In this document: one piece after another, positions 55,053-63,581 of the stretch
Layout: every line of letters begins with the position of its first letter
Numbering within the stretch: position 1 is the first letter of the stretch
Origin: Bacillus thuringiensis
GTDB lineage: Bacteria > Bacillota > Bacilli > Bacillales > Bacillaceae_G
DNA length: 64,000 nt
Assembly (NCBI RefSeq): GCF_014932895.1
Contig: NZ_JACYOF010000005.1
Span: forward strand, 310,001 to 374,000
Direction of reading: 5' to 3'
Program-made: the position numbers and the translations under genes
The notes under the pieces: model-generated
What the model was told of the DNA's origin: nothing
What the model saw: the letters and a program-made list of their open reading frames with translations, nothing else
Databases searched by the model: none

Positions 55053-55158
55053 TTTATCCCGCTATTTGTGGGCAGTAAGACTCCCACCTCAAAATTCGGC
55101 TAGAGCAAAGAAGCTAGGTGGGAGATCAACCCCCCCACTGATTAAAGTTTCACTTTAT
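55053..55158 (+). repeat. bcr1 element, copy H
   Basis: ACTTTATCCCGCTATTTGTGGG start, ACTCCCACCTC, GAAGCTAGGTGGGAG, CCCCCCACTGATTAAAGTTTCAC end; TTTAT at 55053-55057 and 55154-55158. The GCCCGATTGG segment is deleted. Confidence 0.88.
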
Positions 55159-55256
55159 ATGTGTGAACGATCCACTATATAGTATTAATTATCGCATTTT
55201 TTGAGAGGGATTTCCAATTTTGTTTTATGATGTTAAAGGATAAGTGTTATTTGAAT

Positions 55257-55286
55257 AAAAAAAGAGACCAATATTGGTCTCTTTTT
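55257..55286. terminator. Hairpin terminator
   Basis: AAAAAGAGACCAATATTGGTCTCTTTTT, nearly a perfect palindrome, with A/T-runs on both sides. Confidence 0.75.
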
Positions 55287-55287
55287 A

Positions 55288-55443
55288 GGAAGCGACTCTG
55301 AACGAGCCGCTTCCACTTTTAGATTAACATCTAGCTCCAGCGGCTAAAATGTTCGGTGGTTTCGCTTCTTCCGCCGAGGCAAAAAGCGCCTCTATGTCAG
55401 AAGCTCCATCCCCCTCACATTTTGAACGAGCCGCTTCCGCTTT
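55288..55443 (+). repeat. Interspersed repeat (bcr-like family R), copy 3
   Basis: Contains two GAACGAGCCGCTTCC endings (55301 and 55425), so it looks like a partial copy followed by a full one. Full-copy blocks: TTCGGTGGTTTCGCTTCTTCC, GAGGCAAAAAGCGCCTCTA, CAGAAGCTCCATCCCC. The repeat ends 3 bp before the yutI stop codon. Confidence 0.78.
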
Positions 55444-55446
55444 TAA

Positions 55447-55683
55447 TTAGAATACTTGCTCTACCTCGATAACGCCTGGTACTTCTTCAAGTAACGCGCG
55501 CTCGATACCAGCTTTTAGTGTGATTGTAGAACTTGGGCAGCTTCCGCATGCACCCATAAGGCGTAGTTTTACGATACCTTCTTCAATGTCTACTAATTCA
55601 ACGTCACCGCCATCACGAAGTAAGAACGGGCGTAATTTATCTAATACTTCTAGTACTTGTTCTTGCATATTTGGGTTTTCCAT
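55447..55683 (-). CDS. yutI: NifU-like Fe-S carrier YutI (NfuA C-domain type)
   Basis: 78 residues, the stand-alone NifU C-terminal domain: [19 protein letters not shown] and [11 protein letters not shown] (CxxC cluster ligands). Such proteins receive an Fe-S cluster from the Suf scaffold and hand it to target enzymes. Matches YutI of B. subtilis; complements the suf operon in this window. Good GGAG site before ATG. Confidence 0.92.
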   Translation of the reverse strand: MENPNMQEQVLEVLDKLRPFLLRDGGDVELVDIEEGIVKLRLMGACGSCPSSTITLKAGIERALLEEVPGVIEVEQVF

Positions 55684-55889
55684 TTTTATCGACTCCTTTC
55701 ATCAGTTTTATTATAATCAAGATAGAGGGGAAAATCTATTTTTTCTCTTCTTGTTTTATTGTCGAAATATTGTATCATGTGTACAACGTGTTTTTTCAGT
55801 ATAGGGGTATGGAATACGTTTGTAAAATGATGTGCTTGTGTAATAAGACATCTGAATATACTGTTAGAACAAGAAGTGGGGGAGAAGAA

Positions 55890-56198
55890 ATGGTTAATGT
55901 TCAAGTGTATGGGACGAAAGTAATTTGTGCGAGCTGCGTCGGAATGCCATCTTCAACAGAAACGTTTGAATGGTTACAAGCGGCGATTGGTCGTAAGTAT
56001 GAAGGACAAGAAAATAGATTTAAGTTTGAGTATATCGATTTTCAAGAAGAACAAGAAGATGAGGATAAAAAAGCATTCGCAGAGCGAGTAGTGGAGGAAG
56101 ATTTATTTTATCCAGTCGTTCTTGTAAATGGGGCAATTGTTGGAGAAGGAAATCCTCGTTTGAAGGATGTTTACGAAGAAATCGAGAAATATATATAA
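55890..56198 (+). CDS. yuzD: YuzD family protein
   Basis: 102 residues; matches YuzD of B. subtilis (DUF1462, thioredoxin-like fold): VYGTKVICASCVGMPSS with a CxxC-type pair and YPVVLVNGAIVGEG. Divergent from yutI, the same layout as in B. subtilis. GGGGGAG upstream of ATG 55890. Function unknown; a redox or Fe-S support role is plausible from its partner yutI. Confidence 0.83.
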   Translation: MVNVQVYGTKVICASCVGMPSSTETFEWLQAAIGRKYEGQENRFKFEYIDFQEEQEDEDKKAFAERVVEEDLFYPVVLVNGAIVGEGNPRLKDVYEEIEKYI

Positions 56199-56203
56199 AG
56201 CAG

Positions 56204-56236
56204 GAAGCCTTTGCGAATTAGCAAAGGCTTTTTTTT
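56204..56236 (+). terminator. Terminator of yuzD
   Basis: GAAGCCTTTGC...GCAAAGGCTTTTTTTT. The next ribosome site begins three bases after the T-run. Confidence 0.88.
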
Positions 56237-56250
56237 ATGGAGGGATAGAT

Positions 56251-57045
56251 ATGGAGAATGGAATAAAACAAGCTTTACCAAAAGAAGTAAAGCAGTTAAT
56301 GGAGCAGTACATAGTAGGGGTAAAAGAAATTTTTTTAGATGAAAAAATAGTCGGGGTATACGTTTACGGATCCACCGCGCTAGGGGCATTTCATATAGAG
56401 ACGAGCGATGTTGATTTTGTTACAGTAATAAAGGATTATGTGAACGAAGCCGAAAAACAACAACTCGTAGAACTACATAAGAAGCTTAGTAATAGTACGC
56501 TAGGAAAAAGAATGGACGGTATGTATATTCCGCTCGCTGATTTAGGGAAATACAATGATGAAATGAATGAGTACGTGTATTGTGCAGATGGTAAGGCGGA
56601 TATTGGTTATTGGGATATTAATGCGGTTACATGGTGGACGTTGAAAAATCGAGGCATTACAGTTATCGGGAAAGAAGCAGAAGATCTTCCATTTCAAATA
56701 CAATGGGACGATGTAGTAAATACGATGAAATATAACGTAGAACATTATTGGAGTGAAAAAGCAAAGCGTCCGTATTTATTTTTTATAGAAGAATGGGTGG
56801 AATCAGCTGTCGTTACGATGGGACGTATTTTATATACGTTAGAGAATAAAACAATCGTCTCAAAAGATAGAGGATTGCAATACTTGTTAGAACGTTCAGC
56901 GAAAGAATGGGAGCCTTTATTAAAAGAAGTAGAGCGAATACGAAATGATCCAAAAGAAAAGCGAATGCTCTCAAGATGGAGAAGGGCTGATATGACGAAG
57001 CGATATTTGCTTCACTTGATTGAGACGTGTAGAGAGAAATGGTAG
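56251..57045 (+). CDS. Aminoglycoside adenylyltransferase-like nucleotidyltransferase (DUF4111)
   Basis: 264 residues. N-terminal nucleotidyltransferase domain with VYGSTALGAFHIETSDVDFV (about 35-54), the GS...DxD motif for ATP and metal, and a C-terminal helical DUF4111 domain. Same architecture as AadA-type ANT(3'')/ANT(9) enzymes. Whether it acts on streptomycin/spectinomycin or on something else cannot be told. GGAGGG before ATG, just after the yuzD terminator. Confidence 0.83.
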   Translation: MENGIKQALPKEVKQLMEQYIVGVKEIFLDEKIVGVYVYGSTALGAFHIETSDVDFVTVIKDYVNEAEKQQLVELHKKLSNSTLGKRMDGMYIPLADLGKYNDEMNEYVYCADGKADIGYWDINAVTWWTLKNRGITVIGKEAEDLPFQIQWDDVVNTMKYNVEHYWSEKAKRPYLFFIEEWVESAVVTMGRILYTLENKTIVSKDRGLQYLLERSAKEWEPLLKEVERIRNDPKEKRMLSRWRRADMTKRYLLHLIETCREKW

Positions 57046-57050
57046 GGGAA

Positions 57051-57088
57051 AAAACCGACGATACAGTAAAATGTATCGTCGGTTTTTG
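57051..57088 (+). terminator. Terminator of nucleotidyltransferase gene
   Basis: AAAACCGACGATAC...GTATCGTCGGTTTTT. Confidence 0.92.
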
Positions 57089-57142
57089 TGTTTTAAACGG
57101 TATATAATGGTTTAAAAGGTTTAATTCTACTGGAGGGATAGG

Positions 57143-57820
57143 ATGAATACAGAATTAGCTACATATGAAGAAAAGAATGTAGCAATGAGTATGCGCGAAG
57201 TAATTAGCATGATAATAATTATTTTTGGAGTAATGCATGGAATTGGTTTTTTAAACATTATATATGATTCTTCCTTATATCCATGGTATGTAGATCATCT
57301 TATTCCGCCTTTAACATTTCTCACCATTATTTTAATATACTCATCAGCAAGAAATTACTGTGTGCATTTATTAAAATCAATACAGTTCAATAATTTTAAG
57401 CATTATGTCACGATAGTAATGACGATGATCGCACTGCTTATATATCTCGCAGTATTAAATTTAGTTTTTCCACATGAGCTTGGTGTGGATGAACCTAATA
57501 TAGTAATAGAGCCTACTAAAAGTGAAATCATTTTATACGTAGTTGTACTCACAATTTTTGCACCGATTTGGGAAGAGCTTGTATTCCGAGGTATGTTTTT
57601 TATGAAATTATCTCAGCGCTTCTCTACACTTAGTAGTGCCGTTATAAGTGCTTTTATATTTACTTTAGGTCATCCACTTACAGTAGGGAGTGTTTTATAT
57701 ATTTTTGGTGGCGGTATATGTTTAGCTTATACGTATAAGAAAACAAATAACTTACTCGTCCCATGGGGGATTCATTTATTAAATAATGCATTTTTTATAT
57801 TAGTAAATTTTCAACTATAA
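57143..57820 (+). CDS. CPBP family intramembrane metalloprotease
   Basis: 225 residues, about six membrane helices. The catalytic motifs are intact: APIWEELVFRGMFF (EExxxR, about residue 145), FTLGHPL (FxxxH-like, about 176) and GIHLLNNAFF (HxxxN, about 211). Family members process peptides or prenylated proteins and often give self-protection against bacteriocins. The true substrate is unknown. Ribosome site GGAGGG eight bases before ATG. Confidence 0.87.
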   Translation: MNTELATYEEKNVAMSMREVISMIIIIFGVMHGIGFLNIIYDSSLYPWYVDHLIPPLTFLTIILIYSSARNYCVHLLKSIQFNNFKHYVTIVMTMIALLIYLAVLNLVFPHELGVDEPNIVIEPTKSEIILYVVVLTIFAPIWEELVFRGMFFMKLSQRFSTLSSAVISAFIFTLGHPLTVGSVLYIFGGGICLAYTYKKTNNLLVPWGIHLLNNAFFILVNFQL

Positions 57821-57850
57821 AAAGACGCCTTTTGAAAAGGGCGTCTTTCG
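57821..57850 (+). terminator. Terminator of CPBP gene
   Basis: AAAGACGCC...GGGCGTCTTT around TTTTGAAAA. Confidence 0.8.
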
Positions 57851-57917
57851 TATTTTGTAGTAGGTAGAAAAGGCTTTACAAGTATTATGTAGAGGAAAGA
57901 TAATACGAAAGATTGAT

Positions 57918-57933
57918 AGTTTCATGTGAAACA
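57918..57933. promoter_or_regulatory. parS-like site
   Basis: AGTTTCATGTGAAACA matches the Spo0J/ParB site TGTTNCACGTGAAACA with two mismatches (first base, and T for C in the core). It lies in a 300-bp intergenic gap with no gene. B. subtilis has several origin-proximal parS sites, and this gene cluster lies towards the origin side of the chromosome. Confidence 0.5.
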
Positions 57934-58154
57934 TTTTTATTATCAAATATACAAAATGATTAACTTAGTGTATTAAACGTATCATTCATAAGTATTCTAA
58001 TATATTTAAAAGTAAAATGGAATAATAAACGGGTAATTGTCGGAATATATTCGATTTCTGTTCATTTTTATGAAATATATGTACTTTTTGTTAGATTCCT
58101 TCTTTTTATTTCTATAAGATACACGTATGTAGAAATAAGAAAAGGATGATGTAC

Positions 58155-58931
58155 GTGAAGGACACTGTTTTAAAAGAAACAATTTCTCCGCAACAGTTAC
58201 ATACAGTCGTTCAAAAGAATACGGCGTATTATGACTTTAAGTGGGGGAAAGTAGAAAATCCAGCGCAAGGGAATACGTGGAATTGGGTAGCTTTTTTCTT
58301 CCCAACTTTTTGGTTAGCTTATCGTAAAATGTATAAGTTATTTATTATACTTACGTTATTGGCGGTACCTACTTTCATTACAGCTACTTTTATTGATATA
58401 CCAATGTGGATAGATTTTATAATATATGCTGGAACGATGCTATTTACGGGATGGCAAGGGAATCGATTGTATTATAAGCATGTTATCCGTATTTTACATA
58501 AGGCAGAAAATATGCCTGATTATAAGGAAGAGTATTATTTACTATCAAAAGGCGGCGCTCATATCGGGCTTATGATTGGTTTACAAACGATAGTATTTGT
58601 ATTGTTTGCAGGTGCTAGTTTCGGTTTATCTTATGTACCAACTGAACCTAATATTAAAAACGTTGTTCGCCTAAGTCTTGAAGGAGAGGCTTTAGAGTCT
58701 ATTACAGATAAACCAAATTGGAAGTATGTAAAGAAAGAAAAGGATTATGACGTAGTAGAATTTACTGGTTATGATTATGAAGAAAAGAAAAATGTGAAAA
58801 TTAAATTCGCTGTATATTTAAATGATGATTATTTTGAATGGCAAGCAATTTATTTGAATAATAAAAAGTTAAGTGAAGAAGAAGTAGAAGAGTATCAAAT
58901 TTACGTTGAAGAAAATATGTGGTTTTTCTAG
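58155..58931 (+). CDS. DUF2628 family membrane protein
   Basis: About 258 residues. Soluble N-terminal arm, then WNWVAFFFPTFWLAYRKMYK (DUF2628 hallmark), three or four membrane helices, and a soluble tail (KYVKKEKDYDVVEFTGYDYE). Function unknown. Three starts are possible (ATG 58146, ATG 58149, GTG 58155); the AAAGGA site fits the GTG best, eight bases on. Confidence 0.7.
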   Translation: MKDTVLKETISPQQLHTVVQKNTAYYDFKWGKVENPAQGNTWNWVAFFFPTFWLAYRKMYKLFIILTLLAVPTFITATFIDIPMWIDFIIYAGTMLFTGWQGNRLYYKHVIRILHKAENMPDYKEEYYLLSKGGAHIGLMIGLQTIVFVLFAGASFGLSYVPTEPNIKNVVRLSLEGEALESITDKPNWKYVKKEKDYDVVEFTGYDYEEKKNVKIKFAVYLNDDYFEWQAIYLNNKKLSEEEVEEYQIYVEENMWFF

Positions 58932-58955
58932 AGAGAAATTCGTTAATTTTGAAAA

Positions 58956-58985
58956 GAAGAATCTTGTGAAGGTTCTTCTTTTTTT
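58956..58985 (+). terminator. Terminator of DUF2628 gene
   Basis: AAAAGAAGAATC...GGTTCTTCTTTTTTT. Confidence 0.8.
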
Positions 58986-59167
58986 ATTGGAAACACCATA
59001 CGAATTGAAATTTTGTAAAATACAATAAAAAATGAGAATTTGAGGTAGGCTTGTCAATAACGTGAGACTGTGGCAGTATAAAGAAATGCTGTACAAATTT
59101 TATTTATCGAGATGTAAACATCAATTTTGATTTTTACGTATAAATAATGAACGGAGGAAATGAATTT

Positions 59168-59509
59168 ATGGCTACTTTACCAAATTGTCCAAAATGTAAT
59201 TCAGAATATACGTATGAGGATGGCGTTCTTTTCGTATGTCCAGAATGTGCTCATGAGTGGGGCCAAGAAGCAGAAGCTGAAAATAATGATGGTGCAAAAG
59301 TTGTAAAAGATGCGAACGGAAACGTTCTTCAAGACGGCGATGCTGTTACTGTCATTAAAGATTTAAAAGTAAAAGGAACTTCTTCGGTTGTGAAGATTGG
59401 TACGAAAGTAAAGAGTATCCGTCTAGTTGAAGGGGATCACGATATTGATTGCAAAATCGACGGTTTCGGAGCAATGAAGTTAAAATCACAGTTCGTTAAG
59501 AAGGCGTAA
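59168..59509 (+). CDS. YjdM/PhnA family zinc-ribbon protein
   Basis: 113 residues. N-terminal zinc ribbon with four cysteines ([11 protein letters not shown] and [11 protein letters not shown]), followed by the SH3-like PhnA domain ([35 protein letters not shown]). Old name phosphonoacetate hydrolase is misleading, since YjdM/PhnA of E. coli has no proven role in phosphonate use. GGAGG nine to ten bases before ATG. Confidence 0.88.
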   Translation: MATLPNCPKCNSEYTYEDGVLFVCPECAHEWGQEAEAENNDGAKVVKDANGNVLQDGDAVTVIKDLKVKGTSSVVKIGTKVKSIRLVEGDHDIDCKIDGFGAMKLKSQFVKKA

Positions 59510-59515
59510 GTAAAT

Positions 59516-59547
59516 AAAAAGAGGAGGCGAATAGCCTCCTCTTTTTA
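59516..59547 (+). terminator. Terminator of yjdM-like gene
   Basis: AAAAAGAGGAGGC...GCCTCCTCTTTTT. Confidence 0.9.
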
Positions 59548-59628
59548 TTGCGTTATTGTTTGTCGGTAAGTCGATATAATTGCATACACCGTGGACGCTG
59601 TACCATTTATTGTGCTCCACTCCTAAAG

Positions 59629-60423
59629 TTATGACTGCACTTCAACCTCTTTCAATTGACACCGCTTATTAAAGAACGTTTTATATCCAAGTTGTAAGAA
59701 GATAATAACAGCGAAAGCAGTACTTCCTGAAATACCAAGTATAATGGCGATTTGATATTGAATCGCTGTGAACGGTGATACACCGGATAAAATTTGTCCT
59801 GTCATCATGCCGGGTAGGCTTATAATCCCCATTCCGACCATGGAGTTGATTGTTGGTAAAATGGCGGAGTCAAAAGCGTCCCGAATGAGCGGAGCGGTTG
59901 CTTCTTTCGGTGTTGCGCCGAGCATAAGTGCACCTTCAATTTGACCTCTTTGTGATTTCATATTGTTTAAGAATGTATTTGCACCAAGAGAAACACCTGT
60001 CATCGCATTTCCAACTAACATTCCTGTAATTGGAACGATATATTGTGGCGCATACCAAGGATCGTGTCCGATAATAACAAAGATAAATAGTAGAAGTGGT
60101 CCAATTGATCCCGCAACCATGGAAAGAGCAGCTACTCGTTTTAATTCTTTTGACATTGGGATATTGACTCGTTTATAAATGTTAAAAATTGCAAAGGTAG
60201 TAATAGAAGTAATAAGGGCAATTGTATAAAATGGATTACTGTTTTCAAATACGTATGTAAGAACATATGCAACAAGTACGAGCTGAATGGTCATACGGAA
60301 TGTTGCGATCGCAATTTGTTTCTCGCGTGGGATTCCTTTTAATTTCACAAGCCCGATTAAAATAAGAATGAAAATATATGCCGCGGCAAGTTGCCAAATT
60401 TGGAGTTCAATAACGCCCTTCAA
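59629..60423 (-). CDS. fetB: Iron-export ABC transporter permease FetB
   Basis: 264 residues, about seven membrane helices of the FetB/YbbM (UPF0014) family: GATPKEATAPLIRDAFDSAI and PGMMTGQILSGVSPFTAIQYQ are the conserved signatures. Works with FetA in moving iron out and lowering oxidative stress in E. coli. The start is likely TTG 60423, which lies inside the end of the ATPase gene; the longer frame upstream has a poor N-terminus. Confidence 0.88.
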   Translation of the reverse strand: MKGVIELQIWQLAAAYIFILILIGLVKLKGIPREKQIAIATFRMTIQLVLVAYVLTYVFENSNPFYTIALITSITTFAIFNIYKRVNIPMSKELKRVAALSMVAGSIGPLLLFIFVIIGHDPWYAPQYIVPITGMLVGNAMTGVSLGANTFLNNMKSQRGQIEGALMLGATPKEATAPLIRDAFDSAILPTINSMVGMGIISLPGMMTGQILSGVSPFTAIQYQIAIILGISGSTAFAVIIFLQLGYKTFFNKRCQLKEVEVQS

Positions 60424-61066
60424 CTGAGAGCACTTCCTTTCTAGTAGCACCTTTTGCTTTACTAATTTCAATAATATCGTCTGCGATTTCTTCTGGAAGT
60501 TGTTGCGAGTGTGTAATGAAGATAACTGTTTTTTTCTTTTCTCTTGCGAGTATAGTGAATGACTTCATAACGCGGCGTTCTGTATCACTATCTAGTGCAG
60601 AAGTTGGTTCATCTAATAAATAGACGGGTGGATCCATGAGTATGATGCGAGCAAAAGAAAGCCTTTGTTTTTCACCACCAGATAAAGAGGAGGCGTTGTC
60701 TTCTAAATTTTTTTCTAAGCTAACAGTCGTTAATGCATTCCTCAAAGCATCATCATTTGGAAATGGCTTTTCAGAAAGACGCAATCCCATTAATAGATTG
60801 TTTTTAACTGTTCCATCAAAAATGGGTGGCGTTTGCCCAAGCATGACTACGTCACGTCGTAATTGAATAGGAGGATAATCAGAAATTGGTTTTCCGTTAT
60901 ATTCAATTGTACCGGATGTTGGAGATTGTAAATCGTTTAACATGCGAAGCAATGTACTTTTTCCGCTCCCGCTCTCACCGATAATACAAGTGATTTTTTC
61001 TTTTTGAATCTGCAAATAAGGAATGTGAAGTATATCTTTATATTTGATGTCTTTTAATATAAACAT
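60407..61066 (-). CDS. fetA: Iron-export ABC transporter ATP-binding protein FetA
   Basis: 219 residues: Walker A GESGSGKST (about 33), signature LSGGEKQR, Walker B VYLLDEPTSALD and H-loop ITHSQQ. Overlaps fetB by about 17 bp. First gene of the two-gene unit, with GGAG upstream of ATG. The FetAB identity rests on the fetB partner. Confidence 0.88.
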   Translation of the reverse strand: MFILKDIKYKDILHIPYLQIQKEKITCIIGESGSGKSTLLRMLNDLQSPTSGTIEYNGKPISDYPPIQLRRDVVMLGQTPPIFDGTVKNNLLMGLRLSEKPFPNDDALRNALTTVSLEKNLEDNASSLSGGEKQRLSFARIILMDPPVYLLDEPTSALDSDTERRVMKSFTILAREKKKTVIFITHSQQLPEEIADDIIEISKAKGATRKEVLSVEGRY

Positions 61067-61130
61067 AAGTTGCTCCTTTCTGATTCTATTTATATCGTAT
61101 CAAAAAAGAGAAAGAAATAGAAAAATAAGG

Positions 61131-61304
61131 TTATAATGAGCAGCGTTTTTTCTTCGTTTTGAGTTCTATTAATAAGTTAAGTAAACGATCTAATTCTTGA
61201 CTGAAAGAAATCACTTTATCATGAGTGAATCCGTACATTTCAACGAGATAGATCAATTCTTTCTTCTTCGCTTCTATTCGATCGTTTAGTTTCGTTAAGT
61301 TCAT
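61131..61304 (-). CDS. Spo0E-like aspartyl phosphatase peptide
   Basis: 57 residues, two helices with the family signature VISFSQELDRLLNLLI (Spo0E family motif S-x-E-L-D). Such peptides remove phosphate from Spo0A and so hold back sporulation. The ATG at 61304 is 15-16 bp from a strong AGGAGG, further than usual; an ATT codon 9 bp upstream has better spacing. The peptide length from ATG is that of normal Spo0E-like proteins. Confidence 0.72.
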   Translation of the reverse strand: MNLTKLNDRIEAKKKELIYLVEMYGFTHDKVISFSQELDRLLNLLIELKTKKKRCSL

Positions 61305-61349
61305 AAGTGAAATGTAATGCCTCCTAATAAAAGTATTTATCACATAAAA

Positions 61350-61379
61350 AATAAGACCGAATGAATTCGGTCTTAAAGG
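61350..61379 (-). terminator. Terminator between yutJ and spo0E-like gene
   Basis: AAGACCGAAT/ATTCGGTCTT palindrome; TTTTTT follows on the minus strand. Confidence 0.85.
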
Positions 61380-61517
61380 AAATAATAAAAACAACTTACA
61401 AATAGCATACACTTTTCATCAGTAGTTTTTAATATAAAAATAGAAAATTTTATGAATCAATATTGAGAAAAATATTTCTGGCAATTTCCATTTGTGAAAA
61501 AGTATTTTTTAATTGAT

Positions 61518-61553
61518 GAAAAGAGGCTGTCCACATAGTAGACAGCCTTTATA
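61518..61553 (-). terminator. Terminator of yutJ
   Basis: AGGCTGTC...GACAGCCT with TTTT on the minus side. Confidence 0.75.
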
Positions 61554-61556
61554 GTA

Positions 61557-62627
61557 TTAACCGTTATGATGTTTGTACATCCAGAGGATACCGGATTTTA
61601 ATAATCTTGGTACACGTCCCATTAATGGCTGGTTTGCGAGTAAACCGAATCCGTGCTTCTTACCGAGAGAGCCGAGAACGCCTTTTAATTTAATAACAGG
61701 TAGTTCATCAGGAAGTGGTTCATTATTCCAACGTTTCAACAATATTTGGACAATTTGTTCTCCTTGACCTTCAGCAAGCTGAGCAGATGGTGCGTGTGGA
61801 AGTGCTGCGCAATCTCCGACAACGTAAACGTGCTCGTTGTTTGGGATATTGTGATATTTTGTTAAAACAACCCGTCCGCTACCATCCTGTTCAACTGGAA
61901 GGTTTCGAACAACTTCATTTGCTTGAATACCAGCTGTCCAGACGATTGCATCACATTCAAGCGGTTCGTCGTGGTTGTACACAATATTTGGCTCTACTTT
62001 TGTAATGTTAGAGTTTCGTATAATGGTAACTTTATGTTTTACGAACCATTCTTCTACGTATCTACTTAATTTCTCTGGATATGGGAATAGAATTCTATCT
62101 TTTCGATCAAATAAGTAAATCTTTAAATCCGAACGACTTTCGCGAAGTTCACTTGCAACTTCAACGCCGCTTAGGCCAGCACCAACGACAGCAACTGTTG
62201 CGTTTGGTTCTAGGCTATTTAATTGTTCATATGTTTTACGTGTTTGTTCAATCGATTGTAGGCTATGTGTATATTCCTTCGCCCCAGGAACGTTATGATA
62301 TTTATCTTCACAGCCAAGTCCGATAATTAAATCATCATATTGGATAGATTCGCCGCCATCGAGATGAACAGCTTTTTCTTCGAGATCAATATTTGTTACT
62401 GTGCCGTATTGAATATTGAGGCGTGGATGCTCAGGAAACGGTATACGAATATGCGTTTCTGAAATTGTACCCGCAACTAATGCATAATATTCAGTTTTGA
62501 AGCAATGATATGGTACTTTGTCGATTAATGTCACTTGTACATCATCTGGAAGTTGGTTGCTTGGAAGTAGCCGCTGTAGAATTCTCATTCCACCGTAGCC
62601 GCCACCCAGTATTACGAGGTGTTTCAT
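61557..62627 (-). CDS. yutJ: NAD(P)/FAD-dependent oxidoreductase YutJ (NDH-2-like)
   Basis: 356 residues. Two dinucleotide-binding motifs: GGGYGGMRILQRLL (residues 8-21, FAD) and VVGAGLSGVEVASEL (about 147, NADH), and the FAD-closing VYVVGDCAALPHAPS (about 275). Belongs to the type II NADH dehydrogenase family (membrane-associated quinone reduction without proton pumping). It is shorter than Ndh and lacks the long membrane-binding tail. Matches YutJ of B. subtilis by place (yuzB next). Confidence 0.87.
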   Translation of the reverse strand: MKHLVILGGGYGGMRILQRLLPSNQLPDDVQVTLIDKVPYHCFKTEYYALVAGTISETHIRIPFPEHPRLNIQYGTVTNIDLEEKAVHLDGGESIQYDDLIIGLGCEDKYHNVPGAKEYTHSLQSIEQTRKTYEQLNSLEPNATVAVVGAGLSGVEVASELRESRSDLKIYLFDRKDRILFPYPEKLSRYVEEWFVKHKVTIIRNSNITKVEPNIVYNHDEPLECDAIVWTAGIQANEVVRNLPVEQDGSGRVVLTKYHNIPNNEHVYVVGDCAALPHAPSAQLAEGQGEQIVQILLKRWNNEPLPDELPVIKLKGVLGSLGKKHGFGLLANQPLMGRVPRLLKSGILWMYKHHNG

Positions 62628-62639
62628 GATGGATTACCC

Positions 62640-62980
62640 CTTTTCTGTTGAAATATCCCCTAATCATAAAATTTTATATTAATAAAATATTTTGACTTTA
62701 CTCAATCAAATTATATCGAATTTGTGAACAAATAACAATGCATGAATGAATACTCTGTTGTACAATAAGAAGAAAAGTAAAGTAAACTGTTTTTACCTTT
62801 TAGTTACTATTGCATTGCAAGTAGCATGTTATATAGAAGAAGTCATCTACTTTGAAGTGAAGTAATGAAGTAACTAAATAGTTTAGAACGTGTAACAAAA
62901 ACAACAAGAAACAGCTTAGTTTTCTTCTTATAGATGAAGTCAGAAAGCCTATTACAGTAATGGGTAATTTGTTTTGTAGT
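62640..62980. other. Divergent promoter region yutJ/yuzB, nothing else seen
   Basis: About 340 bp of AT-rich sequence between divergent genes. No open frame with a ribosome site, no strong hairpin and no clear -35/-10 pair could be placed with confidence. Confidence 0.4.
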
Positions 62981-62995
62981 ACAGGGGGGAGAATT

Positions 62996-63235
62996 TTGAT
63001 TAAACCATTAATTGAATTTTGTGTAGGTAACCTTGCGAGTGGTTCACAAGCAGCTTTAGAGAAATTAGAAAAAGATCCGAATTTAGATGTAATGGAGTAT
63101 GGGTGTTTAGGATATTGTGGTATTTGTTTTGAAGGACCATTTGCCCTTGTGAATGGTGAAGTAGTACAAGGTGCAACAGTAGAAGAACTTGTAAATAATG
63201 TATATGAGTATTTGGATGAAAATCCAATGTTTTAA
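62996..63235 (+). CDS. yuzB: YuzB family protein
   Basis: 79 residues ([20 protein letters not shown]...), with the conserved Cys pattern CVGNL and [20 protein letters not shown] (DUF1450, thioredoxin-like/ferredoxin-like). TTG 62996 is taken as start: GGGGGGAG lies six bases upstream; the frame opens at 62960. Matches YuzB of B. subtilis next to yutJ. Function unknown. Confidence 0.85.
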
Positions 63236-63299
63236 GGTGTTGCGAATGGGCAGCGCCTTTTTCTTTTTACATGAGATAAAACGTTATTTCGGAGGGTAG

Positions 63300-63418
63300 G
63301 ATAATACTGATTATTAGCCTTCACCAATCGGGCTTTTACGGGCAGCCCGACTCCCACCTAACTTCTTTGCTCCAGCCGAATTTTGAGGTGGGAGTCTTAC
63401 TGCCCACAAATAGCGGGA
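63300..63418 (-). repeat. bcr1 element, copy I
   Basis: Minus orientation: TACTGATTATTAGCC, CACCAATCGGGCTTTTACGG, GCAGCCCGACTCCCACCTAA, GAATTTTGAGGTGGGAGTC and a final TGCCCACAAATAGCGGG. Only one arm of the terminal AATCAGTGGG hairpin is left. Confidence 0.88.
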
Positions 63419-63419
63419 A

Positions 63420-63450
63420 AAAAAAGGCCCTTTTAGAAGGGCTTTTTTCT
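63420..63450 (+). terminator. Hairpin terminator before dapF
   Basis: AAAAAGGCCCTT...AAGGGCTTTTTT, placed after bcr1 copy I. Confidence 0.8.
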
Positions 63451-63581
63451 TACACTGTTTGTGCAAGATTGGCTCATCGCCAAAACGTTGTTAAATATGA
63501 GAAACGGGGGACATTCATATTGTGTTCTAAAAGCATGCATTTTATACTTAAAATAACAAATTATTTTTGGAGTGAATACAA

